A stretch of DNA of 64,000 bases from positions 124,001 through 188,000 of the forward strand of contig JOAZ01000007.1 of assembly GCA_000720535.1 (NCBI GenBank). The letters run 5' to 3'. Numbering within the stretch: position 1 is the first letter of the stretch; the number at the start of each line of letters is the position of its first letter. Source of the DNA: Streptomyces halstedii (GTDB lineage: Bacteria > Actinomycetota > Actinomycetes > Streptomycetales > Streptomycetaceae). Positions 8,687 through 15,593 of this stretch are shown here, in pieces. The translations under genes and the position numbers were made by a program. The notes under the pieces were generated by a model, which worked only from the letters and a program-made list of their open reading frames with translations, ran no database searches and was not told the DNA's origin.

Positions 8687-10114
8687 TCAGGCGGGATGCA
8701 GAACGATACGGTCGAGTGAGGCGCGGAACTCGGCGACGCCGTCCTCGCCTACTGCGGGGGTCAGTGCCTGGTCGAGCCGGTCGAGCTGTCCGAAGATGCG
8801 GGCAGATCCGGTCTCGGCGGCGATCCCGACGGCCTGCCCACCGATTCGGGCAGCGAGGGTCACGTTGCCTGTGCCCGCGTGGGCACGTGCAGCGCGAGCG
8901 AGGTAGACACCGCGGTCCCGGCGATATGCGGACGGGAGCACTGCGAGGGCGCTGTCGAAGCCTGCCGCGGCCTGCTCATACTCGCCGAGTGCGGCGAGGG
9001 AGCGGGCCCGGGCGGTGCTGATGTACGCCGTATCGAGCCAGGAACCCCAGACACCGTCGGAGCCCGCGCGAACGAGAAGAGCAAGCGCGGTGTCGTACGC
9101 CCTGTGGGCTTCGCTGCCTTCACCGAGTACGGCATGCGCGTGGGCCGTGTGCAGAACGGCGATGACTTCGAGGCGGCTCCCGGGCCGGGCGGTGCGTCGG
9201 GCGGCTGTGGCGAGGCCGAGAGCGTCGGCAGGATGACCGGTGTCGACCGCGAGCTGGGCCTTACGGCCGAGGATGTACGCGGTGAGATCGGTGTCGCCGG
9301 TGATGTGGGAAGCGTCCAGTGCTTTCGCGGTGTGGCCGTGGGCGGTGCGCTCGTCGCCGATGTCCTGGGCGAACCAGCCTGCCAGCTCTTCGTATCGCGT
9401 TTCCAAGGCGAGAAGCTCGATGGCGTCGGTGCCACGAGCGGATCGACGTCTTGTGGCAAGGGAGACGAGGTGTTGTTGCAGGGCGGGCAACACGTGCCGG
9501 GGGCCGATGAGGTTGTCGGTCTGGATCATGACCCGGCGGAGTTGTGCGAAGTGCTCGAAGGGAGACCCCATGTCGGCGAGTTCGGTGGCAGCCGTCGGCG
9601 TCGCGGCCGGCATGGCTGTCGCAGCCAGGCCGGCGATCCCTGATGCGAGAACAACGCGGCGGGGCACGGGCACGAAGAGGATCCTTCCGTGGATGCGGGC
9701 GGGGACGACGACCGTGTCCGTGTCGTCTCCAAGCGAGCCTGCCCGCACGACCGTGTTCATGGCCAGGGTCTCCGGGGCGCTGGCCCCATGACCCCGTGTA
9801 CTGGCCCCATGAGTCTCTGTCCCGGCTCTGGACACCGGGACAGAGCAATCCTGGGGGGCCTCGCGCTCCGCGCTGTCCCAGCCACGAATCAATGCACCGG
9901 CTGCATCAAGGATGTCGTCGAGAGTGATGGCCGCGTGTTTCGGGACGGGACGTTCAGCGCGCTCGAAGCGCCCGAGATGTGAACGGTCGATCAACGCCCT
10001 GCGAGCCAGAGCCTGCTGCGACAGCAGACGGGCCTCGCGGAACTGGCGTAGCTCGTAACCCCAGCGGTGCCATGGGCCGGCGTCCGGAGTCAGCTCGTTC
10101 GGCTGCTGCCCCAC
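8687..10114 (-). CDS. XRE-family regulator with C-terminal TPR-like region
   Basis: A 475-residue protein. The N-terminal XRE helix-turn-helix (about residues 15-75) reads LRQFREARLLSQQALARRALIDRSHLGRFERAERPVPKHAAI. A Ser/Thr/Gly-rich linker follows, then a hydrophobic stretch near residues 150-175 (VVLASGIAGLAATAMPAATPTAA). The helical TPR-like C-terminus contains RYEELAGWFAQDIGDERTA, a common signature of Streptomyces XRE/TPR proteins. It heads the minus-strand operon with the RibD-like genes and probably controls the element. The divergent gap of 289 bases to the resolvase-like gene holds two inverted repeats that could be operators. Confidence 0.85.
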   Translation of the reverse strand: MGQQPNELTPDAGPWHRWGYELRQFREARLLSQQALARRALIDRSHLGRFERAERPVPKHAAITLDDILDAAGALIRGWDSAEREAPQDCSVPVSRAGTETHGASTRGHGASAPETLAMNTVVRAGSLGDDTDTVVVPARIHGRILFVPVPRRVVLASGIAGLAATAMPAATPTAATELADMGSPFEHFAQLRRVMIQTDNLIGPRHVLPALQQHLVSLATRRRSARGTDAIELLALETRYEELAGWFAQDIGDERTAHGHTAKALDASHITGDTDLTAYILGRKAQLAVDTGHPADALGLATAARRTARPGSRLEVIAVLHTAHAHAVLGEGSEAHRAYDTALALLVRAGSDGVWGSWLDTAYISTARARSLAALGEYEQAAAGFDSALAVLPSAYRRDRGVYLARAARAHAGTGNVTLAARIGGQAVGIAAETGSARIFGQLDRLDQALTPAVGEDGVAEFRASLDRIVLHPA

Positions 10115-10236
10115 GCTTCCTCCTCCACCGCGGACTTTCGTTCACCCGCGGTCGATGTCAGCGACAGGGGGGCTCTCCATGGGGCCTGCGGAGCCAGCGT
10201 GTGAGGCTCCATCCAGGGCCTGCCCACCGGGGTTCC

Positions 10237-10258
10237 GTACCGCTTTCATTGTCGGTAC
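10237..10258. promoter_or_regulatory. Candidate operator in the divergent control region of the element
   Basis: GTACCG (10237-10242) and CGGTAC (10253-10258) form an inverted repeat with a 10-base spacer between the divergent XRE/TPR and resolvase-like genes. It is a plausible site for the element's own regulator; the match is short. Confidence 0.35.
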
Positions 10259-10403
10259 GAGCTGATCACACGGTATCCGAACGGCGCCTGACACGGACCT
10301 GATTCACGTCAGTGGCGAACGTGGTGGTCGGTCGGACCGAACGCATTGCGCAACCGTCGGATGAGCCCTGCGCGGGCTGAGCGCGATCCAGAGGAAGGCG
10401 ACC

Positions 10404-11012
10404 ATGAAGACACGTAGAAGCCTGGGCGACATGATCGCCGTCTCCAGTCCACGGATCAGCTTGATGGGATCCCGGGACCGAACGGACACCGACACTGCTC
10501 GAACCCAGGAGTGGCACCGCAAACCCGCCCCGCTGGAGCGTCCGGCGCGCAGCGGCGAGCTCGTCCGGCTCCGTCAGCGGTTCCGTCGCGAGGCGACCGA
10601 AAGGCGCGACCGCCGCTCCGGTGATCGCCGTCTCCGGGTGTTGGCGTACAGCTTGGTGCTGAGCAGGAGTGCCAGGCCGGATGAGGACTGGAACACCCTC
10701 CAGACCGAGGCTGAGCAGCGTGGCTACGCAATGGGAGCGAGGTTTCACGATGTAGCAGTTCCCGCGACCACGAGGTGCCTCCCCGGCTCGGGTGCCGGCT
10801 GTGGCGTCTACACGCCGCCCTGGAAGCGCCCTGGCTGGGGGGAGGTCGAGCGACTGATCCGAGGCGGCTTCGCGGACGGCGTGATCGTCCTCGACCGGCA
10901 CAACATCAGCTCCGATGACGACGAGTATCACGCTGTGATCAAGGAGCTGGGTGAGCGGTACCAGGCATTCATTCACCTCGTGATCCCCGAGGAGCTGCCC
11001 GGTCCGACTTGA
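10404..11012 (+). CDS. Resolvase-like (serine recombinase N-terminal fold) protein, probably degenerate
   Basis: A 202-residue protein. Residues 75-200 follow the serine-recombinase catalytic fold: LRVLAYSLVLSRS, then DWNTLQTEAEQRGYAMGARFHDVA, then GWGEVERLIRGGFADGVIVLDRHNISSDDDEYHAVIKEL. The DRHNIS segment corresponds to the DRLSR motif of active enzymes. The expected Y-x-R-V-S catalytic motif reads YSLVLS, so the Arg and the Ser register are lost, and there is no C-terminal DNA-binding domain. Activity is therefore doubtful. The first 70 residues are basic and of low complexity. GAGGAAGG at 10391-10398 supports the ATG at 10404. Confidence 0.6.
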   Translation: MKTRRSLGDMIAVSSPRISLMGSRDRTDTDTARTQEWHRKPAPLERPARSGELVRLRQRFRREATERRDRRSGDRRLRVLAYSLVLSRSARPDEDWNTLQTEAEQRGYAMGARFHDVAVPATTRCLPGSGAGCGVYTPPWKRPGWGEVERLIRGGFADGVIVLDRHNISSDDDEYHAVIKELGERYQAFIHLVIPEELPGPT

Positions 11013-11030
11013 AGGCGACCGTTGCGGTGG

Positions 11031-11129
11031 ATGGATGCGAAGGGCTGGGGCTGGAGACAGGCCAGTGCTCAGGTTCTCCTCGTCGTCACCGTGTTCGCAG
11101 TGCTCGTCACCGTCTACCTATCCGCCTGA
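11031..11129 (+). CDS. Small single-pass membrane peptide, 32 residues
   Basis: ATG at 11031 opens MDAKGWGWRQASAQ followed by the uninterrupted hydrophobic helix VLLVVTVFAVLVTVYLSA, then stop. It starts 18 bases after the resolvase-like gene, with GAAGG just upstream at 11011-11015. Tiny one-helix proteins of this sort are common in actinomycete mobile elements and are easily missed. No function is assigned; the helix and the position within the element are what support it. Confidence 0.5.
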   Translation: MDAKGWGWRQASAQVLLVVTVFAVLVTVYLSA

Positions 11130-11271
11130 TCGGAGGGCCGTTTTGACGTTCGAGGGATACACCAACCAGGCAACACATTTCCTGCCGCTCCGTGGGGTGG
11201 GACTCGACTTTGCATCGTGCCTGCAGGTGACCCGCAGGGCGCGGCATGACCGCGATTGAAGAGACCTGCGC

Positions 11272-11469
11272 GTGCAGTGGTCGTCTCACCCGGATCCCTG
11301 CTTCGTTGTCGAGTGGGGAGAGAGACCACTCACGCTCAAGGGCGACCGCACTGCCACCACCCTGGAACGCTTCTACGGCTACAGCGAAGCAGCCATAGAG
11401 GCCTTCATGGGTGCCGCAAGTCCCCGTCTTCGGCCGTGCCCGAACCGTGTTCGCCCACGGCACCCGTAG
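11272..11469 (+). CDS. Hypothetical protein, 65 residues
   Basis: A GTG-started frame, MQWSSHPDPCFVVEWGERPLT ..., with a plausible folded core (TATTLERFYGYSEAAIEAFMGAA) and a basic, Pro/Arg-rich end. The preceding bases GAAGAGACC give only a weak ribosome-binding site. It sits between the membrane peptide and the DUF5999 gene on the same strand. The last 20 residues look unlike protein and could follow an old frameshift. I do not recognise the family. Confidence 0.35.
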   Translation: MQWSSHPDPCFVVEWGERPLTLKGDRTATTLERFYGYSEAAIEAFMGAASPRLRPCPNRVRPRHP

Positions 11470-11513
11470 CTGGCCGAAGAGGGCCCAACTTCCCACCCGA
11501 GAGGACGAGCACC

Positions 11514-11717
11514 ATGTGTGCGCACAACCCGCCGTGCCCCACGGCCATGGCTCCCGACAGGGAGGCCGCGCGACCCGTCGCGCACCGCCCTGAGCAGGGC
11601 TGGAGCCTGCTGTGCAACGGAGTGCTTGTCTTCGAGGACACCGGAGAACTCCTCCCCGACGGCCGTATCGTCGCCCCCCACCGGCCGCTCGCGCTCACGG
11701 TCGGAGGCGCGGCATGA
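11514..11717 (+). CDS. DUF5999 family protein
   Basis: A 67-residue protein with the family's typical N-terminus MCAHNPPCPTA and core HRPEQGWSLLCNGVLVFEDTGELLPDGRIVAPHRP. Several Cys and His residues suggest possible metal binding. The family is common in Streptomyces accessory regions beside regulators; its function is unknown. The ATG at 11514 follows GAGGACGAG. Its TGA overlaps the ATG of the next gene (ATGA at 11714-11717), so the two are translationally coupled. Confidence 0.8.
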   Translation: MCAHNPPCPTAMAPDREAARPVAHRPEQGWSLLCNGVLVFEDTGELLPDGRIVAPHRPLALTVGGAA

Positions 11718-12367
11718 CGATCACCGCAGCCGACCTGGTCGTTCCGTACATCACCGCCCGTGAAGGCGAAGAGGCGGACTCCCTCCTCAACCTGGACGTA
11801 CGCATCGGTCCTGACCGGCGCCCGCGGCTCGGGTACAAGGACGAAGCGGGGCCCGACCGAGATCTCCGTGGCGTGCTGTGGGCGCGGTACTCCCTGTCGC
11901 TCGACTTCGCAGGACAGCCCACCGGGGTACCGAGGTGGCGGCTGGTGCACCCGCTCCGCCAGCGCATCACGATGGCGCTCCTGCGCTGCCAGGTGTGCAC
12001 GGTCCCGCTGAAGCGCAGCGACGGCATCCTCTTCGTGGAGACGGCCGACGACGGCGACGACTACACCGGGCCGGTGAAGACCGCGCAGCCGCCGGTGTGT
12101 CTGGAGCACGCCCGGATGGCGGCCCGGCGGTGCCCCCGGCTCAGGAGCAAGGGACACGTCGCCCTGCTGGCCACGCGGTTCCCGCTCTACGGCGTCATCG
12201 GCACCCCGTACCAGTACACCGCCGACGGCATCCAGCCCCTCGCCGCCTCGGACGCTCCCCTGCCCTACAACCACCCCCAGATCGGCTGGTTCCTCGCCTC
12301 TCAGCTCGTACGCGAACTGCGGGACTACGAGGCCGTCAGCCTGGACGATCTTGTGCCCGCCGCATAG
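11714..12367 (+). CDS. Conserved hypothetical protein of actinomycete elements, 217 residues
   Basis: A cytosolic protein with a Cys pair LRCQVCTVPL (about residues 95-105) and a later PPVCLEHARMAARRCP (about residues 130-145), which together could form a zinc-binding site. No catalytic motif was recognised. It overlaps the DUF5999 stop by four bases and ends the plus-strand run of element genes. Proteins of this type often follow DUF5999 in Streptomyces, so the two may work together. The name stays hypothetical. Confidence 0.6.
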   Translation: MTITAADLVVPYITAREGEEADSLLNLDVRIGPDRRPRLGYKDEAGPDRDLRGVLWARYSLSLDFAGQPTGVPRWRLVHPLRQRITMALLRCQVCTVPLKRSDGILFVETADDGDDYTGPVKTAQPPVCLEHARMAARRCPRLRSKGHVALLATRFPLYGVIGTPYQYTADGIQPLAASDAPLPYNHPQIGWFLASQLVRELRDYEAVSLDDLVPAA

Positions 12368-12800
12368 ACGGCTGCTCGACGCTCCTGGGCAAAGGACCGG
12401 ACCGTCGAGCGGCACCCCAGAGCTTCCCGGCCCGACCATCGGACCGGGATGGCCAGAACCTGAACCCATGGCGTAGCCCCGTCGCTACGCCACGGTCCTC
12501 AGTGCGCTGGCAAGCACCACCTGTAACACCAGGCAACACGAACCCTCACGGTCTCGTAATGCGTAGGTCCGGGGTCCGAGTCGCCAGGGACTTTTCAGGG
12601 ACTTTCAGCTCTGCCGGAGGGACATCCGAGGGAGTTTTCGCAGTACAAGCAGGCAAGGCTGCGACAGCGCTGAAAGGCCCAAGGCTTCGGACCCGTGTAT
12701 CCGCGCCGTCGCTCCACAGCGCTCCGGCACGGCGTCGGGTCGGCAGTGGCAGATGAGGCTCTTCGGGGCCGCACGCAGCCCTGACCTCGATGAACGCGTC
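12368..12800. other. Right-end non-coding segment of the element
   Basis: No convincing gene lies in these 433 bases. Apart from the tRNA-Thr-like fragment at 12553-12582 and the neighbouring near-repeat GGGACTTTTCAGGGACTTTC (12588-12607), nothing was recognised. An integrase gene would be expected beside such an att fragment but is absent. Confidence 0.6.
12553..12582 (+). other. tRNA-Thr(CGT)-like fragment, probable att core of a tRNA-integrating element
   Basis: The bases read as the 3' half of a tRNA: anticodon loop CTCGTAA (anticodon CGT), anticodon-stem strand TGCGT, then AGGTCCGGGG and a T-loop-like TCCGAGTC. The 5' anticodon strand (ACGGT) pairs only partly, and the 3' T-stem and acceptor are missing, so this is not a working tRNA. 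Such half-tRNA copies are typical attP/attL/attR cores of actinomycete integrative elements. Confidence 0.5.
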
Positions 12801-12837
12801 CCTGCGGGCCCGGTGCCGTGTGCGCCGGGCCCGCAGG
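12801..12837 (-). terminator. Terminator after the dehydrogenase gene
   Basis: A perfect 13-bp inverted repeat (12801-12813 and 12825-12837) with an 11-base loop begins 8 bases past the minus-strand stop. It was probably brought in with the element's copy of the gene end. Confidence 0.75.
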
Positions 12838-12844
12838 CGGGCGG

Positions 12845-13717
12845 TCAGGCGTACGCGTAGAAGCCCGAGCCCGTCTTGCGGCCGAGGCGCCCCGCATCCA
12901 CCATCCGCTGGAGCAGCGGGGGAGCGGCGTACAGCGGCTCCTTGTATTCGGCGTACATCGAGTCGGCGACCGAGGCCACGGTGTCCAGGCCGATCAGGTC
13001 GGCCAGCTTGAGCGGGCCCATCGGGTGGGCGCAGCCCAGCTCCATGCCGTTGTCGATGTCCTCGCTGCTGGCGATGCCCGACTCGAACATCCGGATCGCG
13101 GAGAGCAGGTACGGGATCAGCAGGGCGTTGACCACGAATCCGGAGCGGTCCTGGGCGCGGATCGCGTGCTTGCCGAGGACACCCTGCACCACGGCCTCGG
13201 CGCGCTTGACGGTCTCGTCGGACGTCGTCAGCGCGGGGATCAGCTCGACGAGCTTCTGCACCGGGGCCGGGTTGAAGAAGTGGATGCCGATGACCTGGTC
13301 GGGCCGCGAGGTGGCCACGGCCAGCTTCACCAGGGGGATGGAGGAGGTGTTCGAGGCGAGGATGGCGTCCGGGCGGGTCACCACCTGATCGAGTACCTGG
13401 AAGATCTCGGTCTTGACCTGCTCGTTCTCCACGACCGCCTCGATGACGAGGTCGCGGTCGGCGAACTCGCCGAGGTCGGTGGTGAAGCTGAGGCGGCCCA
13501 GCGTCTCGTCGCGCTCCTCCTCGGTGATCTTGCCGCGTTCGGCGGCCTTGGAGAGTGAGTTGTGCAGCCGGGTGCGGCCGATCTCCAGCGCCTCGCCGGT
13601 GGTCTCGGCCACCCTGACGTCAAGGCCGCTGCGGGCGCACACCTCCGCGATGCCTGCGCCCATTTGGCCACAGCCCACCACTCCGACGCGTGCAATGTCG
13701 GCCATAGAGTCCGTCAC
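12845..13717 (-). CDS. 3-hydroxybutyryl-CoA dehydrogenase
   Basis: A 290-residue NAD-dependent enzyme that oxidises or reduces 3-hydroxyacyl-CoA. The N-terminal Rossmann fold shows VGVVGCGQMGAGIAEVCARSG (dinucleotide-binding glycines) with NTSSIPL further on. The catalytic His lies in GIHFFNPAPVQKLVE and the C-terminal 3HCDH domain follows from DRSGFVVNALL to GRKTGSGFYAYA. The GTG at 13717 is chosen; an ATG four codons in (MADIARVG) is equally possible. The last 33 codons are duplicated at 7260-7360 and were probably supplied by an integrated element, leaving the protein full length. It is divergent from the GH10-like gene. Confidence 0.93.
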   Translation of the reverse strand: MTDSMADIARVGVVGCGQMGAGIAEVCARSGLDVRVAETTGEALEIGRTRLHNSLSKAAERGKITEEERDETLGRLSFTTDLGEFADRDLVIEAVVENEQVKTEIFQVLDQVVTRPDAILASNTSSIPLVKLAVATSRPDQVIGIHFFNPAPVQKLVELIPALTTSDETVKRAEAVVQGVLGKHAIRAQDRSGFVVNALLIPYLLSAIRMFESGIASSEDIDNGMELGCAHPMGPLKLADLIGLDTVASVADSMYAEYKEPLYAAPPLLQRMVDAGRLGRKTGSGFYAYA

Positions 13718-13905
13718 CTCGTGCCTTTCGCTGATCTCCGTGCGGCTCTTCCCGTTTGATTCCGGGTGCCCGCCTCGACCCCACGACGTTACTCCGCGGT
13801 CGCGTCACGGCGCCCCGGGGGTGGCGAGGGGAGCGGGCGGGCATGACCGCGTCAGGTGTGATGCCGCGGTGACGCACAGGGACGGAGCGACGAGAGGTGG
13901 AGCAG

Positions 13906-15168
13906 ATGCGGCGTTGGGGACGAAGGTCTTTCGTGCTGGGAGCGGCGGGGACGGTGGCCGCGCTGCTGACGGCCGGTGACGCGGTCGCCGTACCCCGGTC
14001 CGCCGCCGCGCCGGACCGCCGGTCCGGCCGCCGGGCCGGGGCGGGGGAGCTGCGCGGGGTGTGGATCGGCACGGTCGCCAATCTGGACTGGCCGTCCAGG
14101 ACGGGGCTGAGCGCCGCCGCCCAGGAGGCGGAGCTGATCGCGCACCTGGACCGCGCGGTCGAGACGCGGCTGAACGCCGTGGTCTTCCAGGTCCGGCCGA
14201 CGGCGGACGCCCTGTGGCCCTCGCCGTACGAGCCCTGGACGCAGTACCTCACCGGGGTGCAGGGCAAGGACCCCGGCTGGGACCCGCTGGGGACCGCCGT
14301 ACGCGAGGCGCACGCCCGGGGCCTGGAGCTGCACGCCTGGTTCAACCCGTACCGGGTGGCGAACCACACCGACCCCGCGCGCCTGGTCGCCTCCCATCCC
14401 GCCCGGGTGAACCCCGACTGGGTCCTGCCCTACGGCGGGAAGCTGTACTACAACCCGGGGCTGCCCGAGGTCAGGACGTTCGTCCAGGACGCGATGCTGG
14501 ACGCGGTCGGCCGCTACGACATCGACGCGGTGCACTGGGACGACTACTTCTACCCCTATCCGGTGGCGGGCCAGACGTTCGACGACGACGCCGCGTACGA
14601 GAAGTACGGCGCCGGCTTCACGGACAAGGCGGCCTGGCGCCGCGACAACATCGACCGGCTGGTACGGGAGACGGCGGAGCGCGCCAAGGGGCTCAAGAAG
14701 GACGTCCGCTTCGGGATCAGCCCCTTCGCGGTATGGCGCAACGCCTCGACCGACCCGCTGGGCTCGGACACCCGGGGCGGGGTGCAGACCTACGACGACC
14801 TGCACGCGGACACCCGGAAGTGGGTGAAGGAGGGGTGGATCGACTACATCTGCCCGCAGGTCTACTGGGAGATCGGCAACGCCGCCGCCGACTACCGCGA
14901 GCTCGTCGCCTGGTGGGACCGGACGGTACGGGGCACGGGCGTCGATCTGTACGTGGGGGAGGCCCTGTACAAGTGCGGTGATCCCGCGCAGCCCGCCGCC
15001 TGGCAGGACCCCGCCGAGCTCTCCCGCCACCTCGACCTGGCCGCCGGATACGACCAGGTGGACGGGCACGTCTTCTTCTCGGCCCGGCACGTGAAGAATG
15101 ACCCTGCCGGAGCCATGGCCCGGGTCGTCGCCGACCACTACCAGACCCGGGCACGCACCCCGCGCTGA
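13906..15168 (+). CDS. Secreted GH10-like (GHL10/DUF187) glycoside hydrolase family protein
   Basis: A 420-residue exported protein. The N-terminus has a twin-arginine signal (RRWGRRSFVLGAAGTVAALLT ending near AVA). The family domain begins ELRGVWIGTVANLDWPS and shows NAVVFQVRPTADALWPS, HAWFNPYR, DAVHWDDYFYPYP, RFGISPFAVWRN and YICPQVYWEIGN, the conserved blocks of the YddW/GHL10 family. It probably acts on cell-wall glycans or other exopolysaccharide outside the membrane; the substrate is unproven. The ATG at 13906 is preferred; a GTG at 13897 adds three residues. A long hairpin follows. Confidence 0.85.
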   Translation: MRRWGRRSFVLGAAGTVAALLTAGDAVAVPRSAAAPDRRSGRRAGAGELRGVWIGTVANLDWPSRTGLSAAAQEAELIAHLDRAVETRLNAVVFQVRPTADALWPSPYEPWTQYLTGVQGKDPGWDPLGTAVREAHARGLELHAWFNPYRVANHTDPARLVASHPARVNPDWVLPYGGKLYYNPGLPEVRTFVQDAMLDAVGRYDIDAVHWDDYFYPYPVAGQTFDDDAAYEKYGAGFTDKAAWRRDNIDRLVRETAERAKGLKKDVRFGISPFAVWRNASTDPLGSDTRGGVQTYDDLHADTRKWVKEGWIDYICPQVYWEIGNAAADYRELVAWWDRTVRGTGVDLYVGEALYKCGDPAQPAAWQDPAELSRHLDLAAGYDQVDGHVFFSARHVKNDPAGAMARVVADHYQTRARTPR

Positions 15169-15279
15169 CGGGACCGGAGCCCCGCCGGGAGGGGCCGGGA
15201 GCCCTGCCCGGCGGGATCTGAGCCCGCCGGGGGCCTGCGGGGCCAGGCCGGTCCGCAGCCGCCGGAAGCCCGCGCCACC

Positions 15280-15326
15280 GGGACGCCGGGGGCCCGCGCA
15301 CGGTGGTGCGCGGGCCCTGGCGTCCC
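15280..15326. terminator. Bidirectional terminator between convergent genes
   Basis: A 12-bp perfect stem (15290-15301 with 15306-15317, GGTG loop) is extended by an outer 8-bp arm pair (15280-15287 with 15319-15326). It separates the GH10-like gene from the convergent DUF1918 gene. Confidence 0.8.
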
Positions 15327-15345
15327 TGGGGTCAGCGGCGGTCCC

Positions 15346-15549
15346 TCACCGCTCCTTGCCCTGGCAGCCGGTGTGCTGGACCACGCTGTCGGGGCCCGGA
15401 GCCATGATCGACTCGTGCCCGTCCTGATTGCGCAGCCGGTACGGGGGACTGCCCCCCTCGCCCAGCACTTCGATGATCTCCGCGACCCGGTCCTGCTCGC
15501 CCACGGTCCTGCCGTGCGTCAGCAGCCGGTCGCCCGTGTGTGCCTCCAT
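15346..15549 (-). CDS. DUF1918 family protein
   Basis: A 67-residue soluble protein, MEAHTGDRLLTHGRTVGEQDR ... GGSPPYRLRNQDGHESIMAPGPDS, matching the small SH3-like DUF1918 domain that is abundant in actinomycetes. The pattern of a GDRL start, a GRTVG-type turn and a DGHE..M.PGPD end is characteristic. Function is unknown; members often sit alone near stress genes. The ATG at 15549 follows a purine-rich GGAGG (minus strand). It lies downstream of the DMT exporter on the same strand, 44 bases after its stop. Confidence 0.82.
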   Translation of the reverse strand: MEAHTGDRLLTHGRTVGEQDRVAEIIEVLGEGGSPPYRLRNQDGHESIMAPGPDSVVQHTGCQGKER

Positions 15550-15593
15550 CGGGAGTGACCTCCTCACGGGGGTGGCGGTCCTTGTCGACAAGT

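Larger units (their letters stand above)
7260..12945. mobile_element. Small integrated element in the 3' end of a 3-hydroxyacyl-CoA dehydrogenase gene
   Basis: The borders are the 101-bp imperfect direct repeats at 7260-7360 and 12845-12945. Inside are genes typical of Streptomyces accessory elements: an XRE/TPR regulator, RibD-like deaminase and reductase genes, a resolvase-like protein, a tiny membrane peptide, DUF5999 and a conserved hypothetical gene, plus a tRNA-Thr-like att fragment at 12553-12582. No tyrosine integrase, excisionase, replication initiator or FtsK-like transfer gene is present, so it looks reduced or decayed. The target gene stays intact because the element supplied a new 3' end. 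The exact crossover point within the repeat cannot be fixed. Confidence 0.7.

Noticed and set aside
11146-11259. TTG-started 37-codon frame in the element
   Set aside because: There is a GGAGG upstream, but the product has no convincing character and the start is rare.
12541-12600. A working tRNA-Thr gene
   Set aside because: The 5' half, the 3' T-stem strand and the acceptor are missing; only an att-like fragment remains.
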